A stretch of 64,000 nt of DNA from Parachlorella kessleri (Eukaryota; Chlorophyta; Trebouxiophyceae; Chlorellales; Chlorellaceae), in contig BBXU01000336.1 of assembly GCA_001598975.1 (NCBI GenBank), forward strand, positions 1-64,000, written 5' to 3'. Each line of letters starts with the position of its first letter. Positions within the stretch are counted from its first letter, which is position 1. The position numbers and the translations under genes are program-made. Positions 36,211 to 48,376 of this stretch are shown piece after piece. The notes beneath the pieces are model-generated. The model saw only the letters and a program-made list of their open reading frames with translations. It ran no database searches and had not been told where the DNA came from.

Positions 36211-39200
36211 TCATGTGCCACCTGGCGGCTGCCCAGGCTGGCCATCCAAGGTTGCCTGTGGGTTGTCAGACCCCAACTGCCCTGCAATGTCTTCAAAAGA
36301 CACCGTGGCTGTGCCGCGCTTTGCTGCCCTGCGCTGAGATGGGTCAGGAGCCCAGCCCGTCATGTAGATGACCTGCATGCAGGGTGGGCCAAGCAAGCAC
36401 CGCTCAATACGGCCATCCCTTTAACCTACCCAGGGCGCACATACCCAGCCCGGCTCCAAGCTGGGTGGGAAGCCCAGTCCGTCAAAAAGATCACCCGTGC
36501 TCAGAGATGAGCAAGCAAGCAATGAACTTTCATAGGTTTCGGCTGCAGCTTAACAGGGAGGGATACCTTACCACAGCCTGGCAAGTGTCCTTATTGCCCG
36601 ATGATACTAAGCCACCCTTCAGACAACCACATAACATCCCCTGAACCCCCCAAGGCCGATAGTGCATTCAGCTCAGATACCCCTAGGCAGATCCCCACCT
36701 GGAAACTGGCAGGTATGCTCCCAACTTCCTCCTGGAAAAGCGCAGAGTAGGCGGCAGCGGCAGCCAACGCGGTGTCTCTACGAAGCGTGGGCTGCCGCTT
36801 GAGCAGCGCATTGCTCTCTGCCATGTACCGCAGGTGGCTGATCAGCTGGACGGGGTCTCTGCAGGCACGGCACAAGACACGATAAGCAAGACGCAATGCC
36901 AGGGTACACCAATGAAGTCTCCAAGGTCGCAGGCACAGTTGCTCTATGGGCAGGGCCGAGGGGAGCACATGTGCCTGTTATTTTCCATCAACGGGGGTAT
37001 AAGAAAGAGTGGCAAGTTGCACCGCTGTGGAGGCGAACCAGCAGCTAGCAGCCTGGGGCTGGGGATGGAGATTCTTGGCTGCCCCGCAAGGAGAGCTGCC
37101 GTGCTTGCTCTTACTTATCCTGGCGATAATGGAACAGCAAGGGGTCCTCTTCCTCACCTATACTGCACTTGGATGTCATCCACGTCAACTGTTGGTATTG
37201 CCAGCCCCGCTCTTGTCAGCAGATTCCCTGCGTCCCGCACCTGCCGGGTAGCCCAGGAGTGGGGGTCGGGTTTAAGGCAGCACAGTGTTGTAAGGGGCCG
37301 TTGCACCAGGAGAGCAGGCACGTGTCTAGCAACCCAAGCATGCTAGCCTGCCATGCACCACACAAAATGGATGCCCCTGCTTAAGCTGTCGGTGCAGAAG
37401 CACACATGACTGCCCATGCTCGGCACAGCAACTCCATGTATGCCATGCGAAGCCAGGGACCAACCTTCGACCAGCCACAGAACCTCCCTCACACCAACGC
37501 CTCTCAACAGGACGAACTGTCCCCTTCACCCACTTGCGCCATCTTGTGTCGGTACCTTGCTTATAAAAATAATGGTCCCTAAGAGTAGTAGACTGCCAGG
37601 CCAACCGCCCCTTCCCCCGGGCGTGCACGCGCACGCGCGCACACAGAGTGCCAGCTATTTCTCGCAGGCACCCACCTGTGCCAGCGGCGAAACCCGTGGC
37701 GACACGCCCCCTTCCCGCTCCTGCTGCGCTATGGTGCATGCTATGCGCAGCTCCTGCAGCGTGTTGCCGCCCAGCATGGCAGCTAGGAAGAGGCCGTCTG
37801 GCTTGAGAGCCCGCTGGCATTGGGCCATCACGCCCTGGGAGCACGAACAGAAGCGGTCATATTAAGATAGGGATTAACCTTAGGTGCAGAAGCTAGGTGC
37901 TGCCAAGCTCAACAGGGCCTTGCTCAAACGGAAGGGCCGTGCAAATACTAAAGGTCGGCATAGGCCTCGTGAACCTGTAGCAGTGTCGCCCATTGCCTCC
38001 CTGCCATTGACATGTATCGAGCAGCGAGTTCTCGTAGCCCTCCACCTTCGCAGTGACACGCGGCTGAGCAGAGAGGTGGGTCATACTGCTACATTCTCTG
38101 CTGCGCTTGCTGCTCCATCCTCCAGGTAAGTTGTGGGGCTCATGCAGCCAGCACTGCTGACAAAGGCGTAACTGTCCGGCTGTCAGTAGCCCTGCCAGCG
38201 GGGCTTCGCCTGGCAGGACTGTTCGTAACAGCCACCGACCCCGGGCAGCCAAGCAGCCAGGGGGTCGGGGGGTTTGCTGTGCTTCCACGTTTACGATGAG
38301 GCAGCAAAGGCTTGCGCGCCCCACTAAGCTTCATGGAAGGGTCGGTACAGGCCAGTGTAAGGTGATCAGCATGCTGGCAGGCCTGGGGCAGGCTCTATGA
38401 AGCCTCTGGCGACCCTCCAGGGTCAGACGGTGCGCCAACAGTTAACAGTGGTTACCCAGGGAGGTTTTATGAGGGTGCGAAGGCTTACCGGCACGTCGTT
38501 CGCCCAGTGCAAGCCCAAGCAGCTGATGACAACTGCAGCAGAGAAGGGGCGCACTGTTTCATACGCCTTACCAGACAAGGTCTTTGTTCCAGAGAATAGA
38601 ATCCGGGCAGCACGCAGGACTGCCCGTGGCCTCCGAACACCATTTCATCACTCATAATGCTGTGTTTTGCAAGCTGGGCACGAGAAGCGTGATTGCAGTA
38701 ACACATGCACCACTGGCGCATCGGTGTCCTCCAAGGGAGATGGTGACTGGAGGGAGCAAGCAATTCATGGCATGCAACCCACCATCATATACCTTCTCCG
38801 CGACAGGTAGGACCTCACTGGAGGGATCACAATGTGTGAACTTTGTCTGCAAAAGCCATCACAACTGCATGTCATGCTACACGCTGTGTGACCTCCAACC
38901 ATCAGAGACAAGGGCAGACACATCCGAAGCTTGCCATGCCACGAAGCTTCCGCTTCCATTCCATTTGCACAGCCCCCACCGGCATCACGTTGGCAGCAAC
39001 CAGAGCCAGATGAACATCAAAGCTTGGCCCTCATGCTGCCCTTCAACACGCCCTGCACCATCTTACTGGACCGGCAGCCAGACATGCCATGTCCCCAGGT
39101 ACACGCCCCTGCACCATCTTAGGGGAACGGAAGCCAGACATGCCATGCCACCCTGTTCCTGAGTCCCAACCCTCCCACCTCCGGCAACTGCCTGTGCTCA

Positions 39201-40293
39201 CTGCCGCCGCCATCGCCATTGCCGCCGCCGCGGATACCGCCGCTGCTGCTGCTGCCATTGCTGGCTGTGAGGAATGATTTGGCCCTCTCCAGCATGCCTT
39301 GTGAGGTGTCCAGGTACTCCACCTGTTTCACACCAGCCCGCTCTCCAGCCAAGCGAGCTACAACCTACAGTGGCACGGCGATAAGCTCTTTCTAATGCGC
39401 AGCTGCAAGCTCACCAGTCGCTTTGGCTATGAGTGAGCATAGCCAGGCCAAGGCCCCGCTGCTTTTTGCGGCAGTCCTTATCCATTACCCCATAAGGGCG
39501 CTGCCTAGGGCACCTTGGGCGCGAGGAACAAGGCATAGCAACCGTACCTGGGCACCTGCGCCCCCCAATATGAGCGCTGATGGGAATTTGCGCGTGCAGT
39601 CTTCCAAGCGCTCCACCAGCCGTTCTGCCACCTCATCCTGGCAGGAGCGCCAGGAGTGCAGGAGGGCCAGGTCAGTACAAGGCAGCTTCCCTGTGGGTCA
39701 GTAGGGCCCCCGCTACCTCATCCTGGCCCAAGCGCGAGATACCATTCAGCCAGTGGCTGCAACAGCAATGGCCTTTGCTTGTGTTTCCAGTGCTGCCATG
39801 GTGCCTGACAAACGAGTGTGCTGTGCGAGCTGCGAGCGTCAGGTACCACGCTGGGTGATCCACCCTGGCCTGGGCAAAACCTCAATAAGGAGTGCTTGCA
39901 CGCAACTAGGGTTGCTAGGGTGGGCTTACCAGCAGAGGGTCTGGCTCCAAGGGCTGCCGTGCGGCTCTGTCGCGGTGCAAGGCCTTCAGCACTCTGCATG
40001 TTCACAGCCATGCCTTCCAGGTGGGGTCTCTTCACAAACGCGAGATGAGCTTCGGGCAGGGGAAAGATGTTGATCCCGCACCCATCAAAGATGTCATACT
40101 GGGCCTCAAGGGACCCTGCAGCTTGCCGTGCAGCAGGAGAGGTGGAGAAGCGGCGCAGCATCATTAGTGTTGGAATGAACTGTAGCTGGTGCACCCGATG
40201 AACCATTTCAGCTTGACTGATGGTGACAAATTGTTGGGAGGGTACGCAATATGGCAACAGGGTTGGTGCATCCCAGACCTCCGAGTGAGCCAT
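36211..40293 (-). CDS. NDUFAF5: NDUFAF5-type methyltransferase, complex I assembly factor
   Basis: Ten minus-strand exons: 40293-40082, 39993-39930, 39637-39548, 39364-39179, 38846-38783, 38532-38489, 37834-37676, 37240-37158, 36858-36699 and 36372-36211, all in phase. The presequence region contains [13 protein letters not shown]. Then [44 protein letters not shown] in place of the classical GxGxG loop, [92 protein letters not shown] and FQVIYMTGW near the end. These match mitochondrial NDUFAF5 (plant and human), which modifies an Arg of the NDUFS7 subunit during complex I assembly. A Ser/Gly-rich stretch after [10 protein letters not shown] is lineage-specific. The exact start among several in-frame ATG codons is open. 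Confidence 0.95.
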
Positions 40294-41521
40294 AACACCC
40301 TGTATACTTGGTTAACCTCCCTGCATGCCCTAGGATTGGGGGTTCCCTAAGTCTCCACCTGTGTACCAGCTACCGTGATAGCTGCTCAACTCTTTGCATG
40401 GTGCTGCAGGGCAACCAAGCTCGAAGCCAGGAACCCAGATCATTGATGAGCTACCCAACCAACTTTCGGACCGCATTTTCTTCGTGCCGGTAGTCGTCAC
40501 ACTTTGGCGGCAACGTAGATCTACAGCGAGTGGTACGAGACTTCGATGCTGCCCTAATCGGCGCACAAAAAAACTATATGACTGGCATCCATGCCACCTG
40601 TTTTGCTTCCAAGCAAGTTCAGCCTGCCTAGAGTGGGCTGGCAACGTCCTGGCAACACCCGTGGCCAAGCCGTGCCCAGAACTCGGCTGCCGCAGCGCTT
40701 CCGAGGCGTGCTATGCGTCGCCAGGCCCATCCAAGATTTTGGTCAGGTAAAAGGGCCGGCGCTGTTGCCGGTTGTGCCTGGTGGTTGCCGGACGCGTTGA
40801 TATACGTGGGGCACTTCCATGCTTCCATACCTTTTGATCTAAGAGCTCAAGTCCTGCCACCACCCTAGTTTCGGTTTTCCTGCTCTTAAGGGACTGTCAG
40901 GACCGGGCTGCTGCACTGCCTGCAGGGGGGACACGCATCGTACCCTACACATGTTGCCAACATCGTACCAACCAACGGCCAGTGCTGCAGCGCGGCTACC
41001 TGGCTTCAAGGCAGCGAGGCAGACCACAAGGTAGGCTCGTAATCACGAGCAGCGTGTTGACATGTTGGGAGGGAATCTTCCCTTCAGGACCCTCCACCAA
41101 GCCACCATAATGTCATACCAACGTGGACCCCACACCACCACCCCTTCACTGAACCCAGCCTACTCAGCAGCGCCCACTTACAGCGCCCACTTTTCCTCCC
41201 ACTCACCGGATGCTGACCCACACAGTGACATTAGGGGTACCCCCCCCCCCCCCCCTTCCCCCTTTCTGCCCGCCAAGCCTGGCAGCCCCCACCCACCAGA
41301 GCTGTCATCTCATACAGCTGGCTGCTGCTATCCATGCCAAACCAGGCGGCTATGCGAGACAAGTGCACGTCCATATCGGCACATGCCTGTGGGCAAAGGC
41401 GGTTATCAGATTTGCTTTGCTTGGGTGCACAAGCTGGAGGAGGGACGCAGAAGAACGAAGCGGCGCCGGCAGCCGCAACATTAAATCTGCATGGTAATAA
41501 GTGTCGGTATGGGTTGTGCAG
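40294..41521. promoter_or_regulatory. Divergent region NDUFAF5 / gene G, including unresolved 5' exons of gene G
   Basis: NDUFAF5 is transcribed leftward and gene G rightward. The first exon I can prove for gene G begins mid-protein at 41522, so its start codon and at least one exon should lie here. No recognisable sensor domain (cyclic-nucleotide-binding, GAF or PAS) was found in any frame. A run of sixteen C occupies 41240-41255. Confidence 0.4.
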
Positions 41522-43509
41522 GAGCTGCTGAAGGAGGTGAGGGAGGAGGTCAGGGAGGAGGAGGAAAGGGAGAGGGCGCTGGCGCTGGCGCCCTACAGGG
41601 TGGGCGCCCCCAAGCAGGGGGTCATTGGCGAGTCACGCCACTCCAAGCGCCTGAGGCGAGATGTCTTCGCTGCCGCCAAGGACCCCACGAGGTGGGTGCT
41701 AGAGCCCAACCCTGCGCATTGGCTATTTCCCTAGCGCTGGTCTTCGCGCTGAGCTTCATGCAGCGCGGGTAATATTTGCTGGGCTAACCAGTGTCATACA
41801 CACCCTCCCAAGCAGACTGAGGCAGCCCAAGCCAAGGTCTAGCCTGCTGCACTTCACTGCAGGAAGCCGGTGCTGATTGTCGGTGAGGACGGCCTGTGCA
41901 AGGGCGACATCGCGGCAGTGCTCCACAGCTGCTCCCTCGACAACCGCCACCCCATGCTGTCAGTGGACTGCCGCTGCCTGGACCCTGCCGGCAGCCTCCT
42001 GCTGGGCGGAGGCAGCAGGAGGGGCCTGGTGGCCTGGATGAGGCATGGGGGCACGCTGCTGCTGGAGCATGCCAACAGGGCCCCTGTGGGGGTAGTTGGC
42101 GAGGTGTTGGCTCAGCTGAGAGGCCCTGGCTGTGGGTGCAAGGTGAGTTGGGTGGAGGCCGCTTTTCGTCTGGGCTGTCGCAATTGCTTCAACGAGGGCT
42201 TTCGTGTTGACTTCTGTGACGGTCCCTGTGCTGTTGCATGGGAAAGCTTCAAGGTCATGAAAGCGGATGCACTTTGGCGGGCAACTCTGCAGCTGCTGGG
42301 GCGTGGCTGTGGTACCAAGTCCTGAATTGTGGACGGCACCGGGGAGGGACAAAAGTGTTCACCTGCCGCGTGACTGAGAGGCACCAGTTCCAGGCATCAT
42401 ATGCGGCGCGCAGCTGGCCGGACGAGATACAAGCACTCCTCCCGCATCAGGTCCAGCTATAGCTTCCGTCAAGGATTTCATCTGACCCTGCAGGGTGGCT
42501 GCCGAGGTTTTGACCCCGGGCCTCGCCTTGTGCTGACCGCCTCCGGCCCGCTGCCCGCTGAGCTGCAGCAGCAGTGTACTGTCATCAAGGTGAGCCCTGG
42601 GAGGCCTGGGAGCTATCACTGACTGAGCAGGCTGCCTTTGGCTCCTGCCTATGCCTGGACGTGGCTCCTCACCTGAGACTGGCTCTCCTCTGCTGGACCC
42701 TGCAGCCGCGAGCTAAACATGCTTGACTGTAGAAAAAATAGCTAGCACCCCTGTTTGACCTGCGTCAGTGCTAAGCCCAACGCCACTGGAAAGTATTGGC
42801 GGCGGGTGTGTACATTATCAACCCCGCAGGCCTGCACATCACTATGTGATGCACGTGCCAAGCTTCTCCCAGCCACATGGCCATAACGGTACTGCGTGTA
42901 CTGCAGGTGGCCCCTTTGCGTGCGCGGGCCAGCGACATTGGGCCCTTGCAGTACCACCTCCTCAGGAAGCTGGCCAAGGCCAAGGGGCTAGCCAAGATGA
43001 CGCTGACCCAGGCGGCGGGTAAGCTCACTATGCTGACATGCTGGTAACATGCAGCGCCAACATCGATACTTGGGACGGTCAAATATCTGCCCGGCACTAG
43101 GTGGACTTTTGTGCCCATGCCCTTGGCAGGAGCCGCGCGTGGAGCAGTCGCACCACCTGTGGGGCTTGGCCTCACACGCCAACATTCATTTCTTGCCTCT
43201 GGCTGTTTGAAGCCAAGCTCTGCGTGATGCCAACACCGTTCTGCCACGGCGCCTGCGCCCTCTGGTGCTGCAGTGCGCCGCCTGCAGGGCTATGCCTTCC
43301 CCAACAACATCCGAGAGCTGGAGAGCATCCTGGAGAGGGCCGCCGGCAGCGCTACTGTACCCGCCGCCGCACCAGCAGCAGCTGCTGCGGCGGCTGCAGC
43401 TGGGCCGAGCACGGCCAGCTCTGGGGGGCGTAATGGAGCCAAGTCAGATACTGCTGCTGGTGTTGCTGCAGTGGAGCTCAAGGACGACGCTTTCTGGTTT
43501 GCCAGTCAG
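41522..43509 (+). other. AAA+ (sigma-54 interaction-like) region of gene G
   Basis: The order matches bacterial enhancer-binding proteins. KPVLIVGEDGLCKGDIA stands at the Walker A place, with the Lys kept but the loop altered. HPMLSVDCRCLDP corresponds to the usual F-x-x-V-x-C segment. GGTLLLEHANRAP is at the Walker B place but lacks the paired Asp-Glu. RLVLTAS is the sensor I strand. VAPLRARASDIGPL matches the conserved LRxRxxDI block. GYAFPNNIRELESILERAA is the sensor II helix. No GAFTGA loop is present: GGGSRRGLVAW occupies that place. ATP hydrolysis and sigma-54 contact are therefore unlikely. Confidence 0.8.
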
Positions 43510-46500
43510 GTGGGTCTGCGGCAATGGCCGGCGTGGGTTCCATGTTTGGTGCCTGGAACTGAGGTGTATCCACTGCACATGCACACCCGGTCATGCTGCC
43601 TTCTTGCCAGGAGTTGGTCTTGCTGATCATGGACGAGATTGCTGTGTGTCGCTTCACATCATTTAACGTTCTCCACGCATCGCGTGTGATGGCCGGTGCA
43701 GGACCAGGCTGGCACGCTCCATGCAAACATCTCGGCCCTACCTAAGGCCCTGTTCCAGTCAGACTGGTGGAATGAGCAGCTCAACTTCAGGTAAGCCTGC
43801 TCAGTCTTCTGTTGCGACTTGTGATGAATAGTGGTGTTAATAGCAGGGTCACGGGATGCCAGTGGGAGAGGCAATCGTGCGGGCTGTGCAATGGTATGAG
43901 CTGCTTCCACAGGGTAGGCCCCTTGAAGTGTTCTTGGCATTACTAGTACAGGAGTATTGCGCTGCAGGCTTAGGCTGGGGCTTGTACCTACTGTGTGGGA
44001 GGCCTAGCTTCTGGTAGCGTAAGATCTGGCAGACCCTCCTAGGTGACTATGTAGCACTGCTAACGTGCTGCTGAGCAAGCTACCTAGATGGATCTTGTGT
44101 GCTGCATGCCTTAATACGAGGTACTTCTCATGCTTTGCAGGGTGGGGACTGGTGCCTTTGTCGTGCTGCTGGATATGCTGCTGCTAGGACCCCAAGATGC
44201 CGAGCACAACTTGGGGCTGAATCTTGTCTGGGACTGGTGGTGGGTGTCATGGCAGGGCATCATACATGGCTTCCCCTGGTGTGAACGGCGCATGCACACA
44301 GCTGGCTAACCAGTTCGCACTTATGCTAGTTTTTTTGTTGGGGCTGCATCCAGGGAGCCGGCTCTCTGCTGATCCCCTCAGGACCTGGTATAGGTCCCTT
44401 CCTGCACCCGCAGCAGGCCTCACGATCTTCTCTAGAGTGATGCCATGTCCCTTTTGGGTGGTCACCCCTCCAAGAAAGCCTCAACAATTGTGGCCTGCCC
44501 TCCATGATAAGTCCACCAAAGGGAGCATTCCCCGCTGATGCCTGCAGGTGGCCGCTCATTATCCTGTCCCTGCCCATCCTGGGTCGCATGTGGTGTGCAG
44601 GTATGATTCACTGCTAGAAACCCTGTCGGAAATCCCTCTATGAAAAAGCTTCCCTCGCATAGCTGCACTGGCAGATGGTCATAGGAAACAACTAGACCTA
44701 GCGCTGACAGGGCATTTGAGCACTCGTAAGTTGTGCTCCTAGTGCATATGTGCTGCCACACACAGTGGCAGCACTTGTGGTTGGGTGATGGGACCTCATG
44801 CGCTGGCTGTCCCTATTCACACCTGCTGTGTTGTGCTGTCACCACGCCGGATGCAGTCTGCCCCTTCATGGCCACGGGCATGCTGCTGCAGCAGTGGAAG
44901 CTAGCACAAGGCGGCAAACTGAGCAGGCAAGCATTACGCATGCCATGATAGCGATAGCATGGGAACCCTCATACCACCATGTAAGGTGCAGGGCGATGCC
45001 GTTTTTCACGTGCCCCAAGCATGAGGCGGCACTTCGCACTATGTTGTGTTGGTGATGTGCCGGATGCCGGTGTTATGGTTCTGTGGATGGTGAACGGCCT
45101 GGTGGGAATTGGTGGGAATCGGAAAACGATATAGCGCTACCATGTCCCTTTCACCTGTTCAGGTGGCCCAAGTGGGGTGAGGGGCTTGGCCCGTGGCTTG
45201 TCTACAGCCTTTTTGCAGCCATCCTGGTTTGGGAAGAGGTGCGCAGAGAAGCAACGACAGCAGCAAGTGTATCGGAGCGAAGACAGGCCGTGGTACATGC
45301 ACCCAGAGAAGTGCAGTATGATTTGCGACCAGGCTGAGCACCAGGCAGCCACCTTTCTGGCATTTTGCCTCATGCTACACCCTGTCTGTCTGTGTGCAGG
45401 TCTGGGACCTGCCCAACACAGCCTATCTCACCGCCTGGCTGCTGATGGGCATCACTGGCGGTGCTGTTGTGGGGTCCTGGCTCTTTGAGCGCCGCTTCTG
45501 GTGCAGGTAATGCGGCAGCACCCCACAGTAGAGCACGAGTGGCTGTCAAGCCGCTGTTATGTGCTCGGTCGATGGAGCGAAAGGCCCCCAACGGCTTGCT
45601 TGCTTACAACGGGACTCAGGCGTAGGATCCACTGCACTGCATGCAGCTGCAGGCTGGATGCCAGTGGCCGTGCACCTGCTGGGCAGCTTAGCACCCACCT
45701 GACACAAATGCTGTGCTTATGGCTCGAAGTGCGTCTGACAGTCAGTGCCCTCCACATGCCCCAGTGCTGCGGAGTAGCACTTTCAACCACCGAAAGCCAA
45801 TAAGTAGGGCCGCCACAGAAGTCAGGCCGGGGCTGCGCATGTGTGCAGGTACTTGTGCCCTGTAGGAGGCATGAACGGCCTGTTTGCCAAGCTGAGCTTC
45901 ACTGAGATGAGGGGCAGCCAAGGCGTCTGCTCAAGTGAGCCCCGCCTGGACGGTGGGCTGGTGACAGTCATTGTGGTAGATAGCCAGCGCAGCCCCTTGT
46001 GGTAAAATAGCCAGTGCAGCCCCTTGTGGTAAAATAGCCAGCCCAGCCCCAACATTGCGCCTGACTGCCTGGCGGACATTGCGCCCTCTTTGTTCTGCTA
46101 CTCGCTGGTCAGCAGGCACATACACAGCACTTTGTCTGCTCGTCTACCTATGCCACCAAACCAACCTGGGACCAGGCCCCCTGCTTTTTGGGCCGGTGGT
46201 TGCCAGCACCAGACTGGCTCGGAATGCCAAGCCCTGTTTGTTCTGCTGCAGGCAACTGCAACTCTCAGGGTGTGCCCTGCCAGCTGCAATCTGGGACCCA
46301 CCACTGCCCCAACAACTCGCACCCCAGCCAGCTGACAGACAACCACAACTGCGTGGTGTGCATGGAGTGCCTCAAGGCTTGTCCCAATGGGTAAGCGCCA
46401 AAGCCATGGCACTACGTATGTTTATTGTGGTCTCGAAGCTTGAGTCACAGCCTAACTACAGCCCAAACTGCATGGCCTCAGTGGGGTGCTACAACGCCTT

Positions 46501-48376
46501 ACCCCATCGAGGGAAGGCAAGGTGCCTAGTAACTGGCTCCTGGCCTGCTCCTCTACTTGACCTTCTCTGCATGGCTATGAATGGGTCAGCAGGGAAGTTT
46601 AACGCTGTAAAGCCAAGAAGGAGTGGGTGCCCTGAGCGCCTCCGCCGCATAGCCAGCTCAGTGGCTGAAGGGCAGGAACTGGGCCTCATACCAGGGACCA
46701 TGCAAGCCGGTGCCAATTTCTTAAAAGCAGAGCAGTCATGGCGGCGGCTCCCCTGCCATGTGGGTGGTGCAGGAGCGTGGAGTGGCGGCTGCGGGTGCCT
46801 GGGCTGGACTTGTGGACCACCCACAAACCCACTGTAGCAGAGGCGGCCCTCATGTTCCTGCTGCTGGGTTCAGGTATGGAGGCGTTGGTTCAAAAGCCTG
46901 TTCCGCCTTGACCCTCTCTGTGTATGTGCACCAAGCGGGTGGACACAGCCAGTGCAGTGGGAGAGTTGTTGTGACGCTGCCGGCAGCTGTAGCTGTGGCC
47001 TCGCCGCCCAGCAATGGCTTGCAGACTCCCATAACGACTGTTGTGCACAGCTGTGTGTTGCCTCCCAGAGTGTTAGCACTGTGATAACTGCTCCACAGCC
47101 ACCTCGAGCAAGTTTGCAGCAGGTGCCATGGCATGAAATTTCATGGTGACTTATATGCTGCTCTGGTTTGATAAGTTGCGCATAAGCTGCTTGGCTGCAG
47201 TCCCGCTGCACCATCTGGGTCAGGTCCTGCAGCAGGCTGGCATTGACCCGGCAGCTGTCCTGGCCAGCCAGCCAGCCCACATCGCGGCGTCTTTGGCGGT
47301 GCTGGCCCTACCGGGTGTGCTGTGCTGGGCAGCAGACTGGGCCTGGCAAAACACGCTCAGCACGCTCAGCAGGGGCAGCACGCTCACCCTGGTGGATGCT
47401 GCCAGGCCCCAGGGCCAGCCAGTGGGCTCAGCAACCATGCCGGCCATTGCAGCCCTCCTCGCTGCTTCTGCCCAGGAGGTTGCCCCCTCCGCCGAGGCCG
47501 CTGCCCAGCCAGCACTGCCGCCCTTCCTGTGGCGCTGCTATGCCTACACGCCTCTAGCGTGGGCAGCTCTGCTGGCTCACTACCTGCAGCCGATGCTGGG
47601 GCACGGTGGACACGCCATGCCGGTGAGGAGAGTAGCTAGCTAGGGAATCGCCAGCTGGTGCCACCACCCTGCCAGCAGCGCCAGCAGCAGCAGCGTCGCA
47701 GCAGGCAGCACTTGGCTTGCAGGCTACAATCTCTCTGCTGGGCCGCGTTTGCTCGCAGCGTTGCACGCTGCTACTATGAGGAGGCGCATCTTGTAGGCCG
47801 CTCTTGCCACCGCCCCAGTGCTCAGCAGCAGAGTACTTCATGGTTGGCCTACTACCTGCCGTCATGCCTGCTGTCCACAGGTTACCGCAGCGACAATTGG
47901 GCTCGATGGAAGTGGCTGGCCGGGTTTCACAGTCCACCCAGAAATCATTGCCTTCCTGCAGGCAAGCGACTGTCCTTCAAATTTGCTTGTGGTCTTGTAT
48001 ATATGGAATCATAAAAGATTAACACTTTGCAGTGCTATGGCTGACAAAAGAGGCCCTCGCGGGCCCTGCAACGAAGGCAATGGCATCCGTCCGCCTCACT
48101 CCAGAAGTAGCTCAACCTCCACTGCCTCTACAGCACCAACTAAGGAGTGCACATGCATGCATGTACTAATTGAGCGGTGGGGTGCCAAGGTCGGTGCACT
48201 GCCGCTGCTTGCAGGGCACCGCTCTTCTTGGGGGCGGTGGCTTGAGCCTGCTGCTGAACATGAAGCTCAGCTCGACTGAGGGCCGGGCGGCAAGTGCCGC
48301 GCAGCTGATGCCCCACACCGTCCTGGCACTGCTGATGACCGGGGAGCTGTGGCGCCTACTGCTGGGCAGCGGTTAG
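41522..48376 (+). CDS. Gene G: degenerate sigma-54-activator AAA+ module fused to polytopic 4Fe-4S membrane domain
   Basis: Seventeen exons in phase: 41522-41691, 41863-42142, 42494-42589, 42907-43018, 43274-43509, 43702-43790, 44141-44278, 44548-44600, 44857-44926, 45163-45238, 45400-45506, 45849-45934, 46252-46390, 46773-46873, 47201-47622, 47881-47961 and 48215-48376, about 805 residues plus a missing N-terminus. Part one is an enhancer-binding-protein AAA+ fold ending NNIRELESILERAAG. Part two has several membrane spans, cysteine pairs WCAVCP and FWCRYLCPVGG, and a 4Fe-4S motif CVVCMECLKACP, as in the NapH/NosR/CcoG redox family. Two introns (after 44926 and 47961) have GC donors. Eukaryotes lack sigma-54, so the AAA+ part must do something else, perhaps redox-linked regulation (inference). 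Not a contaminant: it is split by spliceosomal introns. Confidence 0.8.
44141..46390 (+). other. Iron-sulfur membrane region of gene G
   Basis: Spans visible: VGTGAFVVLLDMLLLG (weak), WWPLIILSLPILGRMW, LGPWLVYSLFAAILVWEE and YLTAWLLMGITGGAVVG. Cys-x2-Cys-Pro follows the second span and Cys-x3-Cys-Pro-x-Gly follows the fourth, as in the NapH/NosR/CcoG polyferredoxin-like proteins. The soluble segment after these has eight further Cys, including a full Cys-x2-Cys-x2-Cys-x3-Cys-Pro 4Fe-4S site. More spans follow (ASLAVLALPGVLCWAADW). Electron transfer across or along a membrane is the family role. Compartment unknown. Confidence 0.8.
45979..46047 (+). repeat. Intronic minisatellite, about 27-base unit, two and a half copies
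   Basis: The unit ATAGCCAGCGCAGCCCC (then TTGTGGTAAA) repeats with one or two changes within the gene G intron 45935-46251. Confidence 0.85.

Noticed and set aside
46055..46837. 260-residue plus-strand frame through the gene G iron-sulfur region
   Set aside because: It is in a different frame from the cysteine motifs and crosses intron sequence. The real frame has CVVCMECLKACP.
41522..48376. Gene G as bacterial contamination or a recent bacterial insertion
   Set aside because: It is interrupted by 16 spliceosomal introns with the same style and GC donors as its neighbours and sits between ordinary algal genes.
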